Origin: Globodera rostochiensis
Taxonomy: Eukaryota; Nematoda; Chromadorea; Rhabditida; Heteroderidae
NCBI GenBank assembly: GCA_018350325.1
Contig: JAEVLN010000004.1
Coordinates: forward strand, 1,550,001-1,614,000
Direction of reading: 5' to 3'
DNA: 64,000 nucleotides
The translations under genes and the position numbers were made by a program. Shown here one piece after another: positions 11,227 to 22,341 of this stretch (position 1 is the stretch's first letter; each line of letters opens with the position of its first letter). The notes below the pieces were generated by a model. That model saw only the letters and a program-made list of their open reading frames with translations. It did no database searches and was not told the DNA's origin.

Positions 11227-14200
11227 TTACAACGGCAACAACGGTTGTGCCGGCTCGCTGTTCGCCACGTTCAGTGTTGAGGAGGAGGACTATATATAAT
11301 TTACTTCCGTAATACATTTTTGAAGCAAGCAATTAAGTAAAAAAAAATTATCATTATTAATTCATTGGTCACCTGGAAGTACACCTCGTCGTCGCTGCTC
11401 GTCTCGGCCGCCCCGGAAGTTGTGCCACCGCCGCCCATGCGGATGCCATTTGATGATGAGCCAAGGCCACCGCCCTCGTGCTTCATGGCCTCGAATGCAA
11501 TGTGCCGTAACTTTTTGTTGTTCTCCAACTTCTCCTTGAATTGAAGCGTGTGGGTAAGGGTTTAATTAATCAACAATTTTATTTTATTATTTCTACAGAC
11601 AAAAATCTTTGATTTGATGGAGGAAATCTGCACCAAAAAATACCTGTGGCGTAAATTTGCGCACAAAAAATGGTCGTACAAAATTCTCATTGAGTGCCGA
11701 CAAAATATTTTTGCGATCCGGCATGGTATTTACGCGTCGACCACCGCTGTTTGCCCCACCGACGCCGGAGGCGCCACTCCGGCTCACGTCATTGTTGCCG
11801 GCATCTTCACAATCAGTGAAGTGTTCGGAGTTGTCAAAGATCACCTACCAATTTTGTGTTAATTGTTGTAGAATTTTTAAATATGCCAAATGGCAAAAAA
11901 AATGTTGCTGCAAAATTCTCACCATTTCTTGCGTTTTGCTCAAAATCACCGGCGAACTGCGCCGCTGTGAACTGCCCGGTACCGCTCCGTTGCCCAACGC
12001 TCCTGCACTGCCACCGCCATTTGCCACAATTCCGTTCGTTTTGCCCCGTGCCGCGCGTCGAGCCCGCCGGCGCTGCTTGACCAATTTGGAGCTTTGCTCG
12101 TCAGGAAACATTTCGGTGAGGATCTGTGATCAGTTGAATTTTAAAACAAATTGGATCATCAAGGGATCAGATCAGTTTAGATTTAAAACAAAAAAAAAAT
12201 CAGAAAATGTTGTAATAATTTTGGTAACAAAAAAAAGAAAGAAGATCACCCACTTTTATGAGAGGCAGCGCGGATCCACCCATGAAAATGATGGTGAACA
12301 AAATGATGAAAAGTGTTGAGGTGAGAATGACGCCTTTGTTCTCGTCCGTCCCCCAGTCCATGTGCAGCGCAAGTGCCAACGCAACAGCACCGCGCATACC
12401 TGCACACAATGGAAAATTCGTAGAAAAATGATTTAAAAAACTCGAAATCTTCATTCACACAAAAAAATGAATAAAAAATTATATAAAATTTAAAAAAAAA
12501 ACTGACCGCTGAACCAAATGATAATCTGATTCTTCATCGAAATTTTCGTCTTGCTGAAACGGTTGACGAGGTCGCTGAGCGGGAACACGCTGGCTGCCCT
12601 GCTTGCAAAAAGAAGAATCTGCGTGAAAAAAGGGTCAATCAAAATTTGTTCAAAACAAAAAAAAGAAGTTACAATGCTGAAGATGAGGAACATCGGGTGG
12701 AAGACGAGCTTGATCGTGAACAGTGAAAGGCCCAAATAAGCAAACGTGCAAGTCTCTGAAGAAAAAATCGCTACTACAAAATCAAAATAAGAGCTATTCT
12801 GACAGCGAGTGGACAAATCAAACCCCGCAAAATTAGAAACGAAAAAATTACCAAAAAAAAAAATTATGGTTTTAGTTTTTTGTTGTCTACGTTGCCTAAA
12901 AACGACATAAAACAAAACAAAAAAACTAACCGGCAACAAATGAAATGGTCCGAAATGTTTGCTGGAAGGTAATTTGTGTAATGGGCGAAATGCTGAAGTG
13001 GGTGTACTGGGACATGACGATGGCGCAAAATAGAATGGCCATAATTCCTGGAAAATAGAAAAAACAAATTTAATGTGCTTCTGAAGAGTTCCTACTACAC
13101 AACAAAAAAACTTTTTTGACAAATGTATTATCGAAATTCCATAGGTTTTTTTTCCTTTTAAATTACTTTAAGACTTCTATTTGATTTCTCGTTATTTTCA
13201 AACAAAAAAAATGTTTTTGCCGACCTGACAACGAAATGGACTCCGCCAGCCCATAGGGCAAATAAGCGAACACCAACAGAAGGGCCAACTCAAGCGACGG
13301 TGTTCGGCGCAAATCGATGTGTTTGAAAAGCTGCAAAAAAAACATATAAATATAACCAAGAATGCCAGTTTTGTTTACCAATGCCGAAATGAGCCCGATG
13401 AGCGCGCCAAGGGCGGCGGAAGCAAAAAACATCACCAGGAAGCGAAGAAACGCGTATTGAACCATGGCAAACGAACTCATCGCAACAACATCCGGTGATG
13501 ACAGCTCCTGTGCCGTGGTGGCCAACACAATTGCAACCGCATCTAAAAAACCCTCAAGAATATCGGTTACACGCTCATTTATTGTCAAAGAACTACCCCA
13601 AAAAAGTCCCTAAATATCGCAACAGTACGAACCGTTCAGCATGGACTCGCCGAAGGCCAGCATGTACAACTGAACCTCCACTTTAAGCGCTTGGAAGATG
13701 GCCAACGTGATCAACGGGTCGACTGCCGAAATCATTGAACCAAAGGCAAAACTTTGAATTGCGTTCAACTCGTAGATCAGTCCAGCCTGAATGGGGGAGG
13801 GGAAAGGCGTGAAAACCGAATTTTTTTTTCCGGTAATATTAAATTTTTTCAAAAAATAGGGACCTGTCCAAATGCGTACAAGCAGAAGCCCATCACAAGA
13901 GCAGAGATGGCGGTGCCCACAATAGAAAGGAGCAAAATGGGCACAATGTTGGCGAAGAAGTTGCCCTTGTGCAGGTTGTACCCGCTCTCGAATATGATCG
14001 GCGGCAGCAGCACCAGGAAGAAGAAATTGGGGTTGAACTGCTCCACCTCGCGCCAGTCCCATTTGCTGTAAGTGAGCGCAAAACCGATGAACACACCTGA
14101 ACAGAAACAATTTGATAGGCTTACAACATGTCCATGTTTTGGAAAAATTTAACGATTTTTTTTTTCATTCTGTTAACAAAATTAGGATTGACTAAAAAAA

Positions 14201-14665
14201 ACACAAGAATATGTTTTAGTTACTATTTTCATGGAAAAATTTGATACCAAGTAAAACAATGGCCAAACTCTCGGGCAGGTAATTGAGCTTGAACTTGATG
14301 AGCAAGTGCACGAGCAGGATCGCCAGCACGATCACAAACAGGATGAAAAAGATGGCCAAAGAGTCTTTCTTCTCCTCCACCTGGGTTGTTTGTTCGTCTT
14401 GCGGGTCGCCAAAGATTGGAATTTTGGACGAATTTGAACTAAAAATGTGTCTGGTTTGAAAAAAAAAATTGATTAAACAAAATAAAGCGCACGATGTGCT
14501 GTTGTTTGCGTCGGCTGATGCCAAATTTTTCGCAGCCGGATCATCGGAATTCAGTGCTCCGGCATTGGACGGCTCAAGCTCCGAGTGAACGGAAGACAAA
14601 CGGGGCAGAAACAAAAATGTGAGTAGCAATAGAAGTGCTGGCGAGCAACGTAACCTCATCAACAT
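11227..14665 (-). CDS. nhx-8: Na+/H+ exchanger, NHE8 (SLC9A8) type
   Basis: An electroneutral Na+(K+)/H+ antiporter expected in Golgi/endosomal or apical membranes. Start ATG at 14665 with a cleavable-looking hydrophobic N-terminus (MLMRLRCSPALLLLLTFLFL), then an Asn-containing luminal stretch. Transmembrane exons follow in family order: HLLIKFKLNYLPESLAIVLLG, FFFLVLLPPIIFESGYNLHK (amiloride-site region), SFAFGSMISAVDPLITLAIF, LAFGESMLNDAVAIVL (conserved GESxLNDA), HIDLRRTPSLELALLLVFAY, LPYGLAESISLSGIMAIL, ETCTFAYLGLSLF, and GMRGAVALALALH. The cytosolic tail contains FVRPFFVRKFTPQ, matching the NHE8 NPFFTRRLT segment, and ends PLLPL with TAA at 11227-11229. HIDLR and GLAESISLSG are NHE8-specific compared with NHE1/6/9, so the paralogue call is fairly firm. 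The tail is longer and Gly/Ser/Arg-richer than in vertebrates. Confidence 0.93.
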
Positions 14666-15273
14666 TTTGATTAATTATTTGTAGCCGGATTTTGCTGTAA
14701 AATATGTATAATTTAACAAACCAATAGCTTCTTTGGTTTTTAATTTTGACAACTTCCAAACATAGGCAGAAGCTTGCTTTATTGAACTCTGTTCAGGTTG
14801 AATAAATTAGAGCAATTTTTTTGTATAAAATGAAAAATAGAAAAAAACAATGGAGGAAGGAGAGAGAAAATCTCTACGGAATCAAAAAGTATGCAAAAAA
14901 CTAAATGTGGTTTAGCCTTTGGTCCCTCCCATCTCTCCCACCCACGTATCAAAATTCTGCTTACAACTTTTTTTTTCCAAAAATAGCTGTCGCATTTTCC
15001 CTCGATTTGTTTGGCGTTTTGCCTATCGCCAATTAATTTGCACATATTTAAAAATACAAAATAAAAACGAAATTTCTTTTTTTCCGATAGATTTCAATTA
15101 TGTACATAGAGCGAGCACGATTGTCGAGATAACGAAATTTTACCGACATTTATAGTGATCTGAAACGGATCTCGATCGTTTAACGAGGATTCTCGATCGG
15201 TCCTCGGATAGAAATCATTTCGCACATTTTAATGGATTTTTTTAAACTTTTTTGCATTTTTGTCTGGTCTGAA
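14666..15273. other. Divergent intergenic region between nhx and exosome gene
   Basis: Divergent spacer, so promoters of both neighbours. Around 15,120-15,215 it contains a short hairpin-forming stretch with GATCTCGATCG / TCTCGATCGGTCCTCG, one of several related copies in the window. No coding sequence seen. Confidence 0.5.
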
Positions 15274-17116
15274 AATGAGTGACGTAATGATGGATGCTTC
15301 GACCGACAACGGGATCAAATTTAACGGGGGAGAAGCTGCTGCTGCTGCTTCTTCCACACTTTGTATTGGCAGTCCGCCTCGTGGACGACGTGTGCTTGCT
15401 GTTGGCGACGCTTCCGGCACCACCAATCGCTGCCTTGGCACTGCGCCCTCCTCAAGCAGTTTTGCGCAAAATCAATTGCAACTGACGGTGCCCGGCGCTT
15501 TGATCTGCCCGGCGGTTAGACCCAATGAAGACCATTAATTCTGATCAAAATTTTTATTTCTAAATGGATTTCCATACAGACTCTCCCCCAAGTCTAAGCG
15601 ATAGAAGCAAAAATATAATTTTAATAAGTGCCAATTATTTTCCTTTTTTTTAGGTGGGACTGATGCGTGGGCATGGCACCTTTCTGCAGGAAAATGCACT
15701 CCATTCATCGCTGGCCGGTGCTGTCATTCAAACCAACAAACTGATCCGCGTGAAGCCGGTTAAAAGCAGGTTAGGGAGCCATTGGCGTAGCAGCAAAAAT
15801 TTAGAGAATAAAGTCAAACAAGTCGGACCCTAAGAATTTTTATAAATTGGTCCAAGATTGAAACTCGTCCAAGAAATTCTGAAAAATGGTTTTTATTCAT
15901 ATCCAGGACTGAAACTCGTCCAAGAAATTCTGAAAAAATGGTTTTTTTATTCATAAAAGATCCACCCCCTTCTCTGACAAAACAGGCAAGTGGGAGTTTT
16001 CGAATATCCTACTCTATCCCTAGTGTCCTCTCCACAGGTATCAGGGCGACATTGGCGACGTGGTGGTCGGACGAATTGTTGAAGTGCAGCAGAAGCGGTG
16101 GAAGGTGGACACCAACTCGCGCTTGCACAGTGTGCTGCTGTTGAACAGCGTGAATTTGCCGGGCGGTGAACTGCGCCGCAAATCCATTGAGGACGAGCTG
16201 TTGATGCGCGAATATTTGCGCGAGGGCGACCTGGTCAGCGCAGAGGTCGGTCGGCTGCGATGGACGAATATTTTGAAAATACTATTTTCTTTAACAATTT
16301 TTGGACTCGAATTCAAAAGTTGAATGAAATGCCATCAAATGAAAAAGGGGGGTTTTTTACGAAAATTTCAACGAATTTTTTGAAAGAATGTTAATTTAAA
16401 TTGTTTGTAAGGTTCAACAACTTTTCCATGACGGTGCACTGTCGCTGCACACGCGCAGTCTCAAGTACGGCAAGCTTGGCCAAGGCGTACTCGTCAAGGT
16501 GGGTGACCGGGTTGGGATGGGATCGAATCCGTCAAGCTTTTATTTTTTTTCTCATAATCTCAATGGTCACGGGTCTCGATTTCGAACTCCCGTTAAGGTG
16601 TTGCCCCATCTCGTCCGACAGCGCAAGTCTCACTTTCACAATTTGCCCTTTGGCTCCTCCGTCATTCTTGGCCGTAACGGGTCAGTTTACAAAAATTTAG
16701 CAAATTTATTTTTTGTTGAATTTTAAAACGCCATGTTCAGCAACATTTGGGTGTCGCGCCATCTCAGCGAGGACGAGTCGAGCACCGGCGGTTATTTGGA
16801 GGACACACAGCTGGTGCCGTTGGAGACGCGCGAGGTGATCGCACGGACGGCGAACTGCATCAAATTGTGCGCATTTTGTTTTTGTTGTAATATAAATGTC
16901 AGATGGCTCCTCTCTCTCTCCCTCTTCAGGTTGGCCCGCAACTCCGTGTCCCTCTACGACACCACCATCATTTGTGCTTATCATGCATCGTTGCCGTTTC
17001 CCGTCAAACGGCTCGTCGATGCCGCCGTGGCGGACATGGTTGCGCGCGAGACGGTCAGTCAGTGCAGCACCGGAGCAGAGGCGGGTGATGAAGACGAGCC
17101 AATGCCGCTGACATGA
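15274..17116 (+). CDS. exos-2: RNA exosome cap subunit RRP4 (EXOSC2)
   Basis: The S1/KH cap protein of the RNA exosome, which threads RNA to the 3'-5' exonuclease. Exons: 15274-about 15513, 15654-15769, 16038-16245, 16412-16498, 16598-16680, 16741-16866, 16930-17116. Landmarks are [90 protein letters not shown] and [20 protein letters not shown], nearly collinear with human RRP4. The S1 domain lies in the third and fourth exons and the KH-like domain in the last three. The first exon carries an unusual Ala/Ser-rich N-terminal extension of about 60 residues. The first donor (GCG|GTTAGA) is the least certain splice site. The second intron contains a tandem duplication of about 58 bp at 15,845-15,955. 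Confidence 0.95.
15845..15955. repeat. Direct tandem duplication in exos-2 intron
   Basis: Two adjacent copies of a unit of about 55-58 bp containing GAAACTCGTCCAAGAAATTC and ending in a T-rich block with ATTCATA. They differ by small indels. Intronic, with no coding role. Confidence 0.8.
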
Positions 17117-17314
17117 CCACAAAATGCTGGATGCGTAAGACTTTGGACCCGAATCAAACCACCAATCACTTTGTTTGTTATGTTTTCCCTTATTCATTGG
17201 TTTTTTTTTTTTGCAAATTTTATGGGTCACATAATTTATCACAAAAATTCACAGGTTTTCACATTCATGTTGTTGTCCTAAATAAAACTGGTTGTACTTG
17301 TTGAACAGCTTCGG

Positions 17315-17685
17315 TCAAAATCTGAGAAAACGCTGTCCAACATTGTAATTGTAATTTTCATTGGGCATCGCTTCGTCACTGAGAACCTCGCGTTGCGTGT
17401 AATAGTCGGGATTGCTAAAAGTGAATTTTTTGTTTGTTTTTTTGTAAGTTTTTGCAATAAATACCCTTGGTTTTGTTGCCAAATCTCAGCGCGGGCTGGA
17501 AGTAGGGAAATTATGCAATTAAATAACGAATTCACTTACCATCCAATAAACGGAACAAAAATGCAAAGAATTGCAACAAAATGATCAAAGTTTTGGAGGA
17601 AAACATTATAAATTATAAAGTAATTCCAGGGACACTCAGAGGATGTAAGCCACTCACTTTCCAACAATGGAAAATGAATAATCAT
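17315..17685 (-). CDS. Predicted small single-pass membrane protein, 81 aa, unrecognised
   Basis: Not a family I recognise. Two exons (17540-17685 and 17315-17414) join by canonical GT-AG splicing to 246 nt with ATG and TGA. The protein starts MIIHFPLLESEWLTSSECPW, then has one hydrophobic segment (FVAILCIFVPFIGC), followed by a Tyr/Asn-rich hydrophilic tail (NPDYYTQREVLSDE, NYNYNVGQRFLRF). It is convergent with exos-2; the two stop codons are about 200 bp apart. An alternative upstream ATG at 17752 reads in another frame and would need a different splice. The case rests on splice signals, frame closure and plausible topology only, so it could be a tail of a larger gene or noncoding. Confidence 0.45.
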
Positions 17686-18715
17686 TTCCATTAAAGATAT
17701 ACATAATCCCATCCATCAGATGATCCAATCGATTGAGACAAAGCGTTGACATTTATTTTTATGAATCCAACAAAAGAAAAGCAGCACATTCACGTGAATG
17801 AAGTTGGAGATACAATTAGGGGTAATACAATAGTAAAGCTGTGCCCCCCCCCCCCCCCCAGGAATTTTGTGTGTCCAACACACTCAGAAATGGGTAAAAT
17901 TCTAATGTCTACATTCAAAAATATAATGGCAGGTGACATTGTTCTGATCGTGAAGGCCAACATGTACAAGTCTCAATTGTGCCCACACTAAAACAGGTTC
18001 AAAACTTTAATTCACATTTTGGAAATCCATTGAGAAGGCGGTTTCATCTCATTAAACATATGCAATTTCACTATCAATTCCATTACTTGTGGAATTATCG
18101 ACGTTCAACTTTGAACATTTTCCATTTTGTCTGTAACTGTTCGAACTTTAAATCCAAGTGCAAATGTATCTGAAGGTTTTTCACCACTTTGTTTGTTTCC
18201 AGGGGATAAAGGACCGACCACAAAAACATTAATTAGTAAATTAGGGGGCATTGAAAGTCCCTTACATTATTTAGTCAACAACAATTATTAACACTTTGCC
18301 CGTCAGTCAATTAAATTCCATTTATGGGATTTAAATTAAAGTCACAAGAAAAAGAGGAAAAATTCATTTTCCAACGACCAAAAATCGTCGGTTAATTGAA
18401 AATGTTAATGAATGGACGGATGGGTGGGTGGATGGGTGGATGAGCTGTTTACATTTTCTATTTTCCTGAATTTTGAGAAATCCCTTACAAATTAATGACA
18501 GAACGGACGGACGGATCCTCCTCCAACGATTCATCCATTTGGCGCTGAATCAGAGGCCATTCATCAACAGATCGAAAAACTTAATCGAGACCACTATTTT
18601 ACATCCAACAAATCTTTTTTTTATATATATTCTTGTGGCCATATTTTCTTTTATAATGAAATTTTCAAACAAAAACAAATAGTTTTCGCCCTGTTTTTAG
18701 CGGATTTCAGCGCAA
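17686..18715. other. Divergent intergenic region, no gene seen
   Basis: AT-rich spacer upstream of the P450 gene. It contains a 14-nt C run at 17846-17859 and short GGAC/GGAT repeats near 18415-18445. No coding exon recognised. Confidence 0.5.
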
Positions 18716-21700
18716 GTGTCCATGGCAATCCTTGTGGCCACGTACGGAGCTCTCTCCTCCGCCAATTCCTTTGGCCTTCTGCCCATCTCATTGTTGCTGC
18801 TCTCCGTTTTTGTTTGGCTGCTTGGCAAACGTCGAGCAGTTCACCGTCACCAAACATTCCCTCCCGGCCCTTCGCCCCTTCCGCTGATCGGAAATTTGGC
18901 GCAGGTGGAAAAAAGGGGGGGGGGGTGGAATTTAAACATATAAAAAAAGATCGACTTGGTCAACCCACATCGTACATTCGTGGCCTGGAAACGCCGTTAC
19001 GGACCCATCTACACCGGTGAGTTCAGAGCACAGTTGCTGCACACCCCCCTAACCTCCATCAAATTTTTTTGAATTCCGAAAAGGATATTTTAGACTTTCA
19101 GAAGGTCGTTGAAAAATGAAACGTCCATTCAAATTTGGTTTTTTAAAAATAATAACTGTTAATATTTCAAAAAATATTTATTAAATAAATTATTTTTAAA
19201 AAATAATTTTTTTATTTTATTTGAAAATTTTTCCGTTTTCTGTTTTCCGTTAAAAAATATTTCCGTTTTTCCGTTTTTTGAAAATAAATTTCCGCCCATC
19301 CCTGGCGGGGGCGAGACATTAAATATTGTCTTTTTTTGGTTCAATTTCAGTTTGGCTGCCCAAACCGCATGTGGTAATCGCAGGTGAAAAGGAACTCGAT
19401 GAGTACTTCTTGAGCCCGGCCTTTGGTTGGTGACCAACCGATCAAAATTTTAAAAATTTTTGATTTTTAAGCGGACAAATTCGCAGACAGACCAACGCAT
19501 TCCTTCCTGTACGGCATCTTCAACAAACATCAGCGGGACGGAGATGGTTCAAAAAAGGGGGAAAAAATTCATAAAAATTTGTGAAATTTTTTCAGGAATT
19601 ATTTTGGCCCGTCGCGAGGTGGCACAAAAAAATCGACGGTTCTGTTTAATAAAGGGGATCATCAACAGCATTTTGAATTGTCGAAATTTGGCGTTTTTTT
19701 TGTTGTTAGTTTTGCCCTTGGCGCTTTTCGTCAGCTCGGAATCAGCGGCACGCGTGGCGAAGCGCTCATCCGGCTGCAAGTCGACTCGCTCGTGCGCCGC
19801 CTCGCTGAAAAAGCATTGCACGTGAGCTGAAATTTAAATTTTTTAATTTTGCCCCGGGCAAAGTTTATAACAAAAAATGATTCTAAATAATTGGAATAAA
19901 CCGAGTTTTCAATTTGTTGTATAAAAAATAGTTTCTATTTATTTCTCTTCATAAAAAGGAGCCGCTATTGGACGATTTGCACTCCCAATTTGCCTTCTGC
20001 ATTGGCAACATCATTCACCAACTCGTCACCGGTCGACATTACGGTTACAACGATCCGGTAATTAATAAAAAAGCAAAAAAAAAAAATTCTAAAATTTGTT
20101 TTAAAGGAATTTCTTCAATCCAAAAAGCTCATCGATTGTGTCGTGGAGGAGGTAAACCGTTCATTTTTATTCAAACAAATTTTACAATTTTATACGGGTT
20201 GAATGCCAATTTTACCTCCCCTCTTTTGTGAATGGCAATGAATGCCGTAAACCCACGGATTTTCACAAAATTGTTCAAAATTTTAGGGCCAATTTGTTGA
20301 ACCGGATGTTTAGATTTGACTACAAAAAAGCACTAAAATTCATTCCCCGAACATTTGGAAAGATTCCCTGGCCCATTTTGTGCAGGTTTCGGGTCCACAA
20401 CTGCTGCTGGTGGACACGTATCCCCGGCTGCGCTTTGTACTGCCCGCTTATTGGCGCTATCGCCGTGCCGGCTTTGCCTTGCAGCGCCTGTTTTTGCGTG
20501 AAATTGATGCCCACGTTGAGCGGCTTCAGCTGCAGTTGCAATTGCACCAGCGACGGTGCCAAGACGGCACAGAACGACAACATCAACAAACTGCTGCTGA
20601 TCGTGAACACGACGACGACCAAGGAGACGTTTCAACAACAGCAACCTCCGAGAAGAAAACGGCAACAACAACAACGACGACGTCACGCCGAACGGAGGAA
20701 GAGACGAAGCTGCTGGAACAGTCTCTGATTCCGGACAATTTTATCGATGCATTTCTGTTGGCGTCCAGTGCGGAGGAGGAGGAGGAGGGCCATGTGCAAC
20801 AACAGCAGCAGCAGCAGCAGAACTGGCATCAGCCAGAATTGTGTGTTTTTAAATGAATAACAAAATGTGCATTATTTGGGTCAATAAATAAGTGATGTTT
20901 TGTAAATTAAATCAAAAAATTATAAAAACCGTTCTTTTTTTAATAATATTTTTAAAATACAGCAAATTGTCGTTGGCACTGAGCGCGGGCGATTTGTGGG
21001 CCGGCGGTTTGGAGACAATGGTGGCCACGATGTGTTGGGCTGTTCTGTACTTGCTCAACTACCCGGATGTTCAAAAAAAGTGCCGTGTATTTTGTTCGAA
21101 GAATTAAATTTCCAAAAGATTTTAAACACATTTTCCGATTTAAGGACTTTCAAATTTAGTCCTATAAAGAAATGTTGAGCTTTTTTCTGGTTGGATTTTC
21201 ATATTTTTAATGCGTTTTCCACCAATTTACCCCCCCTCCCCCCGATTCCAAGGCTCCACAACGAATTGAGCGAACGCCTTGGGGGCCGTGCCTTCCGGAT
21301 GGCCGACAGAAGGGAGTTGCCCTACCTTCGCGCGTTCATCGACGAACTGCAACGCATCATCAACGTGTTGCCGTGGAATTTGCCGCATTCGGTCAGCCAG
21401 GAGGTGAACATCCTTTTTTTGTTGTTGTTCAAAAACCGTTTCTGAACCGTATCAGCCTTTTCAGGTTGTCCTTTGTGGCCGTTGGCGCGTGCCGGCCGAC
21501 ACACGGGTTATGCCCCAAGTTGGCGCTGTTCACCTTGACTCCGAGCTGTTCCCGGACCCCGAGCTGTTCCGTCCCGATCGTTTTTTGGACTCACATGGCA
21601 ACTATACTGCTCCCGTGTGGCTGAAGCCGTTCGGTGTCGGCAAACGTAAGCAAAACGTTTATAAACAAATTTGCTCCCCCCCCCCGCGGGGAGTGTTGGA

Positions 21701-22161
21701 ACAAAAAATCAGATTAAAAAAAGGCAGAATAATCCGAATTTTCCCACAAAAAGGAATGTGTTTGGGCGAATCGCTGGCCAGAATGGAAATGTTCATCACC
21801 CTGGCGGCTCTGGTGCAGAATTTCGAGTTCACGACACTTTACCCCAACGAGGCGCCGTCGCTGCGCCGCAACAACGGACTTGGTCAGTGGGAACATGGAC
21901 TTATTTGGATAAACATTTTAAAGTAACAACAATTTTGTCTTTTTTATAAAAATAATTTGTGGTTTTTCTGCTCGGGGGGGGGAATCTGATAATCTTTGAT
22001 AATTGAATGAGTGTTTTTCAGCGAATCTTCCGGATCGGTTCGAGGTATGTCGATTTGTTCCCGTTCCGGGCCCAATGTTTATTCATTTACCCCCCGCTTT
22101 TCAGTGCGTCATCCGTCTTCGACCAAGCGAGCCCATTCTGTGCAAACCGAATGATGCATAG
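18716..22161 (+). CDS. Cytochrome P450, CYP2-like clan
   Basis: A microsomal haem-thiolate monooxygenase; the substrate cannot be told. The ATG at 18716 (or 18722) precedes a membrane anchor (SFGLLPISLLLLSVFVWLL) and the Pro-rich hinge FPPGPSPLPLIGNLAQ. Further exons give NPHRTFVAWKRRYGPIYT, VWLPKPHVVIAGEKELDEYF, the helix-I motif GDLWAGGLETM (normal [AG]Gx[DE]T), the helix-K motif ELQR, FRPDRFLD, and the haem loop PFGVGKRMCLGESLARMEMF with the ligand Cys. The last exons end RLRPSEPILCKPNDA with TAG at 22159-22161. Oddities: the helix-C WxxxR position reads EVAQKNRRF, so Trp is replaced by Ala. An insert of about 80 residues rich in Gln, Thr and Glu (20,520-20,850, including an eight-Gln run) sits between conserved blocks in one uninterrupted exon. 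At least ten exons. Confidence 0.92.
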
Positions 22162-22341
22162 CATTTTTGTGTACTTTTTCCTCATTTTTTAACCCAATCC
22201 ACGCTTTAACATCCATCCCATCAACTCACTTATATTTTTGTTCCATGGCTTTACCCTACTCATACAATAATAACATTTTGATTTGGAAAAAACAACACAC
22301 GGAAATGAATGCCAAAAAAAGGGGCGGGCTGCGGAAATCCG

